A stretch of DNA of 6,593 nt, taken from Trebonia sp. (lineage in GTDB: Bacteria > Actinomycetota > Actinomycetes > Streptosporangiales > Streptosporangiaceae). Under the pieces are notes generated by a model, which saw only the letters and a list, made by a program, of their open reading frames with translations, was not told where the DNA came from and searched no databases. Made by a program: the position numbers and the translations under genes. Shown here in pieces: positions 1 through 5,917 of the stretch (positions within the stretch are counted from its first letter, which is position 1; every line of letters begins with the position of its first letter). Location of the stretch: NCBI GenBank assembly GCA_030038035.1, contig JASHPP010000525.1, forward strand, positions 1-6,593, in the 5' to 3' direction.

Positions 1-1679
1 GACGGCGGGGCGCCGTTCGCGTCGACCACCCGGACCACCCCTGGCTCCACCCGGCGGATCCGCCACGAGTGGGTGCCGAGCAGGAAGATGTCGCCGGGCG
101 AGCTCTCCGTCGCCCAGTCCTCGCTGACCGTGCCGAGGGCGGTCTCGTCCGGTTCGGCCACGACGCGGAAGTCGCCGAGCTCGGGGATCGCCCCGCCTGA
201 GGTCAGCGCGGCAAGGCGCGCGCCGCGGCGCGCTTTCAGCACGCCGTTCACCTGGTCCCTGTGCAGGTAGTACGCCCGCCGCCCGCGCCCGGTCCTGATC
301 CCCTCGGCCAGCATCTGCACCACGTCGTCGAAGTCCTGCCGGGACAGCCCGGCATACGGTGCCGCCTGCCGCACCAGCTCGTAGAGCTCATCGGCGGACC
401 AGGGCGCCGCCGCGCATTCGGCCACCAGGTGCTGCGCGAGGATGTCGAGCGGCGCCTGCGGGATCACGATCGCGTCAAGCCGGCCGGCTCTTACCCCGCG
501 CAGCAGCGCGGCGCATTCCACCAGCTCGTCCCTCGTGGTGGGGTAGAGCCGCCCCGCCGGGGTCCCGGTCCTGGTGTGGTTGGAGCGCCCCACCCGCTGC
601 AGGAACGTGGCGAAGCTGCGCGGCGATCCGAGCTGGCACACCAGCTCGACCGGCCCGATGTCGATGCCGAGCTCGAGCGACGCCGTCGCGACCAGCGCGC
701 GCAGGTCGCCGGAGCGCAGCCGCCGCTCGACCCGCTGCCGCCGCTCCCGTGACAGCGACCCGTGGTGCGCGGCCACGTCCGCGCCGAGCGCGTCCTGGTG
801 CCCGGAGTCGGCGCCGAGCCGCTGGCCAAGCTCGTGCGCCACCCGCTCGGCCATCCGCCGGGTGTTGACGAACACCAGCGTGGTCCTGTGCTCGCGCACG
901 TGCGCGGCGATCAGGTCAAGGATCTGCGCCAGCTGGCTGGCGCTCGGCACCGCGCCGAGCTCGTCATCGGGCAGTTCCAGCGCGAGGTCAAGCTCCCGCC
1001 GATGGCCGGTGTCGACGACCGCGCACTGCTGGCCGGCGCCCACAAGCAGCCGGGCGATCGCGTCGATGGGGCGCTGCGTCGCCGACAGCCCCACCCGCTG
1101 CACGGGCCGCTGCGCGACGTGCGCCACCCGCTCAAGCGTCAGCGCGAGGTGCGACCCGCGCTTGTTCCCGGCGACGGCGTGGATCTCGTCCACGATGATC
1201 GTCGCGACGTTGCGCAGCATCCCGCGGCCCCGCTCGGCGGTGACCAGGAGGTACAGGGACTCCGGGGTGGTGATGAGCAAGTCCGGCGGCCGCTTCAGCA
1301 TCGCGGCGCGCTCGGCCGCCGCGGTGTCCCCTGTGCGCACCGCGACCCGGATGTCCGGCGCCGTCAGCCCCATCCCCGCGGCCACCGCGGCGATCTCCCG
1401 CAGCGGCGCCTCCAGGTTCTGCTGGATGTCCACGGCCAGCGCCTTCAGCGGCGACACGTACACCACCGAGGGGCCGCTGCCCGCCTCCCGCTCCCGGTAC
1501 AGCCGGTCGATGCACACCAGGAACGCGGCCAGCGTCTTACCGGACCCGGTCGGCGCGGCGATCAGCGTGTGACCGCCGCCCGCGATCGTCCGCCACCCGG
1601 CCGCCTGCGGCTCGGTGGGACCCTCAGGGAAGCGCCGTTCGAACCAGGCGCGCACCGCCGGATGGAACGACTCCAGCAT
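1..1679 (-). CDS. lhr: Lhr-family DEAD/DEAH-box ATP-dependent helicase, N-terminal part (runs off left edge)
   Basis: This is the first 559 codons of a superfamily 2 helicase of the Lhr (large helicase-related) family. These are ATP-driven 3'-to-5' translocases linked to DNA repair that act on DNA or RNA:DNA duplexes. The frame stays open from the ATG at 1679 to the left edge. Visible motifs in order are the Q-like start FHPAVRAWF (residues 5-13), Walker A APTGSGKT (42-49), motif Ia SPLKAL (76-81), TTPES (137-141), Walker B DEIH within VDEIHAVAGNKRGSH (163-177), motif III LSAT (198-201), motif IV LVFVNTRR (268-275), motif V TASLELGIDIG (332-342) and motif VI QRVGRSNH (361-368). The text after the second RecA domain (TTRDELVECAALLR, then PLDILAQHLVAE) is typical of Lhr and leads into its winged-helix region. 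Family members are about 1,400-1,550 residues, so roughly 60% is missing. No upstream in-frame ATG or GTG precedes 1679. Motif VI reads SNH where SGH or AGH is usual. Family assignment is secure; the precise Lhr subgroup is not. Confidence 0.95.
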   Translation of the reverse strand, partial: MLESFHPAVRAWFERRFPEGPTEPQAAGWRTIAGGGHTLIAAPTGSGKTLAAFLVCIDRLYREREAGSGPSVVYVSPLKALAVDIQQNLEAPLREIAAVAAGMGLTAPDIRVAVRTGDTAAAERAAMLKRPPDLLITTPESLYLLVTAERGRGMLRNVATIIVDEIHAVAGNKRGSHLALTLERVAHVAQRPVQRVGLSATQRPIDAIARLLVGAGQQCAVVDTGHRRELDLALELPDDELGAVPSASQLAQILDLIAAHVREHRTTLVFVNTRRMAERVAHELGQRLGADSGHQDALGADVAAHHGSLSRERRQRVERRLRSGDLRALVATASLELGIDIGPVELVCQLGSPRSFATFLQRVGRSNHTRTGTPAGRLYPTTRDELVECAALLRGVRAGRLDAIVIPQAPLDILAQHLVAECAAAPWSADELYELVRQAAPYAGLSRQDFDDVVQMLAEGIRTGRGRRAYYLHRDQVNGVLKARRGARLAALTSGGAIPELGDFRVVAEPDETALGTVSEDWATESSPGDIFLLGTHSWRIRRVEPGVVRVVDANGAPP

Positions 1680-1685
1680 TGCCCC

Positions 1686-1691
1686 ACCGTA
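1686..1691 (-). promoter_or_regulatory. Possible -10 box for lhr, leaderless spacing
   Basis: On the minus strand TACGGT fits the actinobacterial TAnnnT -10 pattern and lies six bases before the lhr ATG, a spacing that would start the transcript on or next to the start codon. No good Shine-Dalgarno sequence is present (only GGTGGGG), which fits leaderless translation. No convincing -35 box is found 16-18 bases upstream, and TAnnnT is easily met by chance, so this is weak. Confidence 0.3.
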
Positions 1692-1701
1692 TCTCGCGCC
1701 G

Positions 1702-1730
1702 CCGACATTCCGGTCCGCCGCGGCTAGGCT
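1702..1730 (+). promoter_or_regulatory. Predicted leaderless promoter of the bluB-cobT fusion gene
   Basis: CCGACA (1702-1707, four of six matches to TTGACA) is followed after exactly 17 bases by TAGGCT (1725-1730, TAnnnT type). The ATG at 1738 comes seven bases after the -10 box, where transcription would be expected to begin, so the mRNA probably has no 5' leader. No Shine-Dalgarno sequence precedes the ATG, in agreement. A leaderless mRNA leaves no room for a cobalamin riboswitch in front of this gene. The call is inferred from pattern and spacing only. Confidence 0.5.
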
Positions 1731-1737
1731 TCCGGCT

Positions 1738-3477
1738 ATGACCTGGCCCCGTCCCGTGCCCCTTGTCGGCGACCCCACGTCGGCGGCCGACCGGTCGGCG
1801 GCGCCCGCAGGGTGGGCGTTCGACCAGGCCACGGTCACCGCCGTGCACAGCGTTCTTGCCGCCCGCCGCGACGTCAGACGGTACCGGCCCGACCCCGTGC
1901 CGCCCGAGCTCCTGCGCCAGGTCCTCACCGCGGGCCACCAGGCGCCATCGGTCGGGCACTCGCAGCCCTGGCGGTTCATCGTCATCACCGGGCAGGCGGC
2001 ACGCGACCGGGCCGCGCTGCTGGCGGACAGGGAAAGGCTGCGTCAGGCGGAGCTGCTCACGGCCGAACGCCGCGCGATGCTGCTTGACCTCCAGCTCGAC
2101 GGCATCAGGGAGGCGCCGGTCGGCGTCGTGGTCGCGTGCGACCGGCGCACCCCGCCTGCGGGGGTGCTCGGGCGGGCGAGCTTCGCCGACGCCGACATGT
2201 GGAGCTGCGCGTGCGCGGTGCAGAACATGTGGCTGGCCGCGCGCGCGGCCGGGCTCGGGCTCGGCTGGGTCACGCTTTTCCAGCCTGCCGACCTTGCCGG
2301 GCTGCTGCAGCTGCCGGACGGTGTCGCGACCCTGGGCTGGCTGTGCCTCGGCTGGCCCGATGAGCGTCCGCCAGGTCCCGGACTCGAACGGCGCGGCTGG
2401 TCACACCGGCTGCCGCTCGATGACGTGATCATGGCCGAGCGGTGGCCGTCCGCGGACGAACCGGCCCGGCCCGTGTCGCATCTGGCGGGGCCGGATCCGC
2501 AGGCCGTCGTGGCGGGCCGCGACACCGGCGACGACCTGCTGACCGTGCCTGACTCGCTCGGCGTCCTCGACGCCACGGTCAACCGCGTGCTAGCACTGCG
2601 CCCGGTGCCGCCGGCGGGCGGGACGCTCTTCGTCGCGGCAGCCGACCACCCTGTCGCCAGGCACGGCGTCTCCGCCTACCAGCCGTCGGTCACCGCCGAT
2701 GTCTTCTCCGCCACGCTGCGGGGCGTCTCGCTTGGCGCCGCGATCGCGCGGCAGGCCGGGCTTGCGGTAGAGGCCAGGTACGCCAGCCTTGCCGCGGCAG
2801 GCGGCGACCTCGTCGACACCGACGCGATGACGGTCGCGGACGCCCGCGCGCTCGCCGAAGACGGAAGGGCGATCGGGCGCCGCCTTTCTGACCGCGGCCT
2901 GATCTGCCTCGGTGAGGTCGGCATCGGGAACACGACGGTCGCCGCGGCGCTGAGCTGCGTGCTGCTCGACCTGCAGCCGGACGGCGCGGTCGGCCTGGGC
3001 GCCGGCGCCGACGCCGCGATGGTACGGCGCAAGCAGCAGGTAGTCGGCCAGGCCGTCGCGCGAGCCCGCCGCACCCATGGCAAGCGGCTCGCCGACCCGT
3101 GGGTGCTCGTGTCGAGCCTGGGCGGGCCGGAGGTCGCGCTGCTCGCTGGGGTCACGCTCGGAGCGGCCGAGCGCCGCGTTCCCGTCGTGCTCGACGGACT
3201 GCTCACGTCGGTCGCGGCGCTGCTCGCGGTGCGCGCGGAGCCGGCCGTGCAGGCCGTGCTCGTGGCCGGCCAGCGCAGTCGTGAGCGTGCCCACCAGGCG
3301 GTCCTGACCGATCTCGGCCTCGAGCCGCTGCTGCAGCTGCGGCTGCGGTCAGGAGAGGGCGTCGGCGCCTGCCTGGCGGCGCAACTGCTGCTTACCGCCC
3401 TGCGCGCGCGGCGCGCCACCGCCCGCGTCGCCGCAGGATCTGCCCGGGAATCACGGCCAGGGAAAAAACGCGGCTAG
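1738..3477 (+). CDS. BluB-CobT fusion: 5,6-dimethylbenzimidazole synthase / nicotinate-nucleotide-DMB phosphoribosyltransferase
   Basis: A 579-residue two-domain enzyme for the lower ligand of vitamin B12. Residues about 27-238 are BluB-like (flavin-destroying nitroreductase fold, FMNH2 plus O2 to 5,6-dimethylbenzimidazole): RRDVRRYRPDPVP (43-55), SVGHSQPWRF (71-80), GIREAPVGVVVACD (122-135), AVQNMWLAARAAGLGLGWV (160-178) and a C-terminal RPL/RW-type end near 224-236. Residues about 245-560 are CobT (DMB plus nicotinate mononucleotide to alpha-ribazole phosphate): AADHPVARHGVSAY (301-314), GEVGIGNTT (392-400), LGGPEVALLAG (461-471), VPVVLDGLLTS (481-491), and RSGEGVGA (537-544), whose Glu540 matches the proposed catalytic base (Glu317 in Salmonella CobT). 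The ATG at 1738 is chosen because the frame's earlier start at 1615 lies antisense inside lhr and a promoter sits just before 1738. Oddities are that the usual T-[ML]-P motif of the BluB lid reads SFADAD (148-153), GWVS reads GWVT (179), and CobT's GRGTG-like loop reads GLGAG (419-423). A basic tail with an A6 run precedes the stop. Both domains look cytoplasmic. The fused activities are inferred from homology. Confidence 0.93.
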   Translation: MTWPRPVPLVGDPTSAADRSAAPAGWAFDQATVTAVHSVLAARRDVRRYRPDPVPPELLRQVLTAGHQAPSVGHSQPWRFIVITGQAARDRAALLADRERLRQAELLTAERRAMLLDLQLDGIREAPVGVVVACDRRTPPAGVLGRASFADADMWSCACAVQNMWLAARAAGLGLGWVTLFQPADLAGLLQLPDGVATLGWLCLGWPDERPPGPGLERRGWSHRLPLDDVIMAERWPSADEPARPVSHLAGPDPQAVVAGRDTGDDLLTVPDSLGVLDATVNRVLALRPVPPAGGTLFVAAADHPVARHGVSAYQPSVTADVFSATLRGVSLGAAIARQAGLAVEARYASLAAAGGDLVDTDAMTVADARALAEDGRAIGRRLSDRGLICLGEVGIGNTTVAAALSCVLLDLQPDGAVGLGAGADAAMVRRKQQVVGQAVARARRTHGKRLADPWVLVSSLGGPEVALLAGVTLGAAERRVPVVLDGLLTSVAALLAVRAEPAVQAVLVAGQRSRERAHQAVLTDLGLEPLLQLRLRSGEGVGACLAAQLLLTALRARRATARVAAGSARESRPGKKRG

Positions 3478-3504
3478 CCGGCTGGCCCGGTTCGACGCCG
3501 GCCG

Positions 3505-3533
3505 TGGACATCGCGCTCTGCGCGCTCTTCACT
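3505..3533 (+). promoter_or_regulatory. Weak promoter candidate for the CmcJ-like gene
   Basis: TGGACA (3505-3510) matches five of six bases of TTGACA and is followed after 17 bases by TTCACT (3528-3533), only three of six to TATAAT. It lies in the 89-bp gap after bluB-cobT and would give a leader of about 27 nt that contains the strong ribosome binding site. The -10 is poor, so the gene could instead be read from the upstream promoter. Confidence 0.25.
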
Positions 3534-3551
3534 AGAACTCGCAGGCCAACC

Positions 3552-3558
3552 GGAGGAG
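3552..3558 (+). promoter_or_regulatory. Strong ribosome binding site fixing the start of the CmcJ-like gene
   Basis: GGAGGAG lies eight bases before the ATG at 3567. It is by far the best Shine-Dalgarno sequence in the window and decides the start at 3567 over the in-frame GTG at 3504 (which has no such site) and the ATG at 3573 (two codons on). Confidence 0.8.
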
Positions 3559-3566
3559 AGGCGGCG

Positions 3567-4478
3567 ATGGGGATGATCACCAGCCCGGCGGGCATCCGAG
3601 AAGTCACGGGCGAGCTCAGCTATCTGGCACCCGAGTCCACCGTGCTGCGCCGGTTCACCGCGCCGGGGGAGAGCGTCAACACCGGGACATACCGCACGTA
3701 TGAGGTGCGGATCCGCGACGGCCGCCCCGTCCGTGACCAGTTCACGCTCGACCGCAACGGCTTCGCGATCGTCGGGCACACCTCGGCGGTGGCGGACTTC
3801 ACCGACCGGGAGGAGGTGGACCGTGTCTACCCAGGCGAGGTGGCCGAGTTCGTGCAGTCCCAGACGGGGGCCGACCGCGTGGCGCCGCTTGGCTGGGTGC
3901 TGCGCCGCTCCGCCGACCCCGGCGCGAACGCCTCACAGCCGCAGGCTGCCCTGGTCCACTGCGACTTCTCCGTCACCGGGGCGCGCGGGCGCGCCGAGGC
4001 CGCCTACGCTGCCCGCTTCCCCGACGGGCACGGCTTTCGCCGGGCGCTCCTCACCAGCGTGTGGCGCGTCTTCAGCCCTCCGCCGCAGGACTGGCCGCTG
4101 GCCCTGTGCGACTTCACGAGCGTCGCGCCCGGCGAAGGGCTAGCCAACCGCCTGTACTTCGTGGACAAGATCCCCGCCGACCTGTACGCCGAGATGCCAC
4201 CGGACGCCCCGGGCACCAGCGGCTTCGAGTTCCACCACAATCCCGCCCACCGGTGGTGGTATTTCCCCGACATGACCCGCGACGAGGTCCTCTTCTTCAC
4301 GTTCAACGACTCCGACCACTCGCGGGCCTGGCGCGTTCCGCACAGCGCATTCCGCGACACAACCGCGCAGGCGACCCAGCCGCGGCACAGCATCGAATTC
4401 CGCACGATCGCCTACTTCGAAGAGCCGTCGTCCGCGGCCGCGGCTGAGGGGGACTCGGGGACGGCCTGGGCTGGCTGA
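3567..4478 (+). CDS. CmcJ/NvfI-family oxygenase (putative Fe(II)/2-oxoglutarate-dependent)
   Basis: A 303-residue protein of the CmcJ/NvfI (AsaB, GA4-desaturase-like) family. Members include CmcJ, a partner in cephamycin 7-alpha-methoxylation, and fungal NvfI, an Fe(II)/2-oxoglutarate-dependent endoperoxide-forming enzyme. Matching landmarks are YRTYEVRIRDGR (42-53), FTLDRNGFAIVGHTSAVADF (59-78), TGADRV (100-105), VHCD (130-133; His131 and Asp133 form an H-x-D pair), SVWR (164-167), PLALCDFTSV (177-186), WWYFPDMTRDE (230-240) followed by FNDSD (246-250), WRVPHSAF (255-262; His259 the likely third metal ligand, a nearby Arg likely for the co-substrate) and HSIEFR (274-279). The folded core ends near residue 286; the last ~17 residues are a low-complexity Ala/Gly tail encoded opposite the tail of the convergent MFS gene. 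No signal peptide or membrane segment is seen. The substrate cannot be inferred: no beta-lactam, terpene or peptide synthesis genes lie in the window. Family call is good; exact reaction unknown. Confidence 0.85.
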   Translation: MGMITSPAGIREVTGELSYLAPESTVLRRFTAPGESVNTGTYRTYEVRIRDGRPVRDQFTLDRNGFAIVGHTSAVADFTDREEVDRVYPGEVAEFVQSQTGADRVAPLGWVLRRSADPGANASQPQAALVHCDFSVTGARGRAEAAYAARFPDGHGFRRALLTSVWRVFSPPPQDWPLALCDFTSVAPGEGLANRLYFVDKIPADLYAEMPPDAPGTSGFEFHHNPAHRWWYFPDMTRDEVLFFTFNDSDHSRAWRVPHSAFRDTTAQATQPRHSIEFRTIAYFEEPSSAAAAEGDSGTAWAG

Positions 4479-5821
4479 GCGCCGGCGAGATCGGTCAGCG
4501 TCGCGTCCAGGTGCGGCGGGGTGTGCACCCGGGAGGCGATGGCGGCCGCGACCAGGCACGCCGCGGCGCCGGTCAGCAGGGCGGCCCGCGCCCCGGCGGC
4601 CGAGATGATCGCCCCGGTGATGATGCTGCCGACCGGGGTGGTCCCGATGTAGACGTACACCCACAGCGCCATGATCCGTCCGCGGTAGGCCGGCGACGAG
4701 TGCAGCTGCAGCGTGGTTGAGCACAGTGTCACGAACGAGAAGGCAGCCGCGCCGGTCACCAGCAGCGTCAGGCAGGCGAGTACGACATCCGGCGCCCCGG
4801 CGGTCGCGGCAAGGAAGAGCCCGAACGCCAGCGCGGTGACCACGAGGTACTTCCGGCGCGGATGATGGATGAGGCCGACACCCAGCGAGCCGATTACCGA
4901 GCCGATGCTGAGCATGGTGGACAACAGCCCGTAGGTCCCGCCGTTGCCGTGGAACGTGTGGCTCGCCAGCACGGGCAAGATGACCGGGAAGTTGAAGGCC
5001 AGCAGCCCGACCAGTGCCATCATGACGAGCGGCAGCCACAGCTGCTGGCGGCTGGCCGCGTACCGCAGGCCCTCGCGGACGCCGCTTGGCGCGTGCCGCC
5101 GCTGCGCGCCGGACCGCAGCGGGCGCAGCAGCACCAGCGCGGCGATGACGGCCAGGTACGACAGCGCGTTGACCGCGAAACACGGAGTCGTGCCGATCGT
5201 GAGGATCAGTACGCCGGCGAGAGCGGGACCGACCACCCGGGCGCTGTTCATGACGACGCCGTTGAGGCTGACCGCGCTCGACAGGTCCTCGGGCAGCACC
5301 AGGGAACCGACGAATGCCTGCCGGGAGGGGGAGTCGACGATCTGCACGACACCGCCGGCCACGCTGATCGCGACGATCGCCGCGACGGATGCCTTCCCGG
5401 CGACCGCCAGTACCCAGAGCAAGCCGGCCAGCACACCGTAGGCCGTCTGCGTGCCGATGAGCAGCCTTCGCAGGTTGACCCGGTCGGCGACCGTGCCGCC
5501 CCACGGGCCGAACAGCAGCGACGGCACGCCGCCCACGGCCAGCACCAGGCCCAGTTCCGCCGGTGAGCCGGTGAGCCGCAGGACCAGCCAGCCGATGGCG
5601 GTCTGCTGCACGAAAGTTCCGCTCGCCGAGGCGACCTGACCCGCGAAGTAGAGCCGGAACGGCCGCGAGCGCAGCGCGCGGAACGTCCCCCGCCTGCCGG
5701 CCGTCCGGACATGATCGCCTGGTGCCGTCCCGGTCCGCGCGCCTTGCTCCGCGGGCTGAACGCTTTCGTCGGCAACGTCGGGCGCGGCCTCGGGTACGAC
5801 TCTCAAACCCTCGCGGTCCAC
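4412..5821 (-). CDS. MFS exporter, EntS-like (MFS_3 / DHA3-type)
   Basis: A 469-residue inner-membrane transporter of the major facilitator superfamily, closest by eye to the EntS-like MFS_3 group that exports small molecules by proton antiport. A polar N-terminal tail of about 46 residues precedes FRLYFAGQ (55-62) and the first of about 12 hydrophobic segments. Motif A is intact in the loop between segments 2 and 3: GPWGGTVADRVNLRRLL (105-121). The family signature DSPSRQAFV (163-171) and SARVVGPALAG (193-203) follow. A central basic loop spans about 233-257, and RGRIMALW (380-387) is the second-half loop. The C-terminus after about residue 432 is a polar Ala/Pro-rich tail. Translation starts at a GTG, supported by GGGGGA on the minus strand (5832-5827) five bases upstream. 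The last 67 bp overlap the convergent oxygenase gene. The substrate is unknown; the neighbour suggests a modified small molecule, but this is only context. Confidence 0.92.
   Translation of the reverse strand: MDREGLRVVPEAAPDVADESVQPAEQGARTGTAPGDHVRTAGRRGTFRALRSRPFRLYFAGQVASASGTFVQQTAIGWLVLRLTGSPAELGLVLAVGGVPSLLFGPWGGTVADRVNLRRLLIGTQTAYGVLAGLLWVLAVAGKASVAAIVAISVAGGVVQIVDSPSRQAFVGSLVLPEDLSSAVSLNGVVMNSARVVGPALAGVLILTIGTTPCFAVNALSYLAVIAALVLLRPLRSGAQRRHAPSGVREGLRYAASRQQLWLPLVMMALVGLLAFNFPVILPVLASHTFHGNGGTYGLLSTMLSIGSVIGSLGVGLIHHPRRKYLVVTALAFGLFLAATAGAPDVVLACLTLLVTGAAAFSFVTLCSTTLQLHSSPAYRGRIMALWVYVYIGTTPVGSIITGAIISAAGARAALLTGAAACLVAAAIASRVHTPPHLDATLTDLAGAQPAQAVPESPSAAAADDGSSK
4432..4443. repeat. 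12-bp perfect palindrome in the convergent gene overlap
   Basis: CCGCGGCCGCGG is a perfect inverted repeat located in the shared tails of the CmcJ-like and MFS genes. In both reading frames it falls in Ala-rich codons, so it may just reflect GC-rich coding constraint. There is no T tract on either side, so it is not a classical terminator, although it sits where a bidirectional one would be expected. Confidence 0.5.
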
Positions 5822-5839
5822 AGCGATCCCCCGTCACTG

Positions 5840-5867
5840 TTGGCGATCGAACCCACAATCCTAGTGT
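5840..5867 (+). promoter_or_regulatory. Possible promoter for the S41-family gene
   Basis: TTGGCG (5840-5845, four of six to TTGACA) and TAGTGT (5862-5867, TAnnnT) are separated by 16 bases. Transcription would begin near 5874, about 44 nt before the GTG at 5918. The -10 shares the CTA core with the opposing -10 of the MFS gene. Between this promoter and the start codon is an 11-base inverted repeat (TCCGC, one base, GCGGA; 5875-5885) that could be an operator. Confidence 0.35.
5858..5863 (-). promoter_or_regulatory. Possible -10 box for the MFS gene
   Basis: On the minus strand TAGGAT fits TAnnnT and lies 36 bases before the GTG at 5821, leaving a leader of about 30 nt that carries the GGGGGA ribosome binding site. 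The region 17 bases upstream reads TTCCGC, a poor -35. It overlaps the plus-strand -10 candidate of the divergent gene. Confidence 0.35.
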
Positions 5868-5917
5868 CCGCCTCTCCGCTGCGGAACCTATGCGATGGCG
5901 CTTGCCGTTGACCAAGC

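Noticed and set aside
574..1727. Long plus-strand open frames across 574-1572 and 762-1727
   Set aside because: They are antisense to the lhr coding frame, which has a full set of helicase motifs; the translations are Arg/Ser/Pro-rich with no domain-like pattern.
1615..1737. Extension of the BluB-CobT protein to the earlier in-frame start at 1615
   Set aside because: It would lie inside lhr, adds 41 Arg/Pro/Ser-rich residues with no BluB counterpart, and the promoter-like boxes at 1702-1730 sit after that start.
1680..1737. Cobalamin riboswitch before the B12 gene
   Set aside because: The gap is only 58 bp, has no B12-box-like sequence, and the predicted transcript has no leader.
3477..3502. 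Hairpin from two GCCGGC copies after the bluB-cobT stop, considered as a terminator
   Set aside because: Only six base pairs with a 14-base loop, each arm is self-complementary, and no T tract follows; common by chance in this GC-rich DNA.
3504..3566. Start of the CmcJ-like gene at GTG 3504
   Set aside because: There is no Shine-Dalgarno site before it, whereas GGAGGAG sits eight bases before ATG 3567, and the family match begins after 3567.
5826..5872. tRNA-like or LexA-box-like look of GGTTCGATC on the minus strand
   Set aside because: The flanking bases cannot form a T-arm stem or a cloverleaf, and the two halves do not form the spaced inverted repeat of an actinobacterial SOS box.
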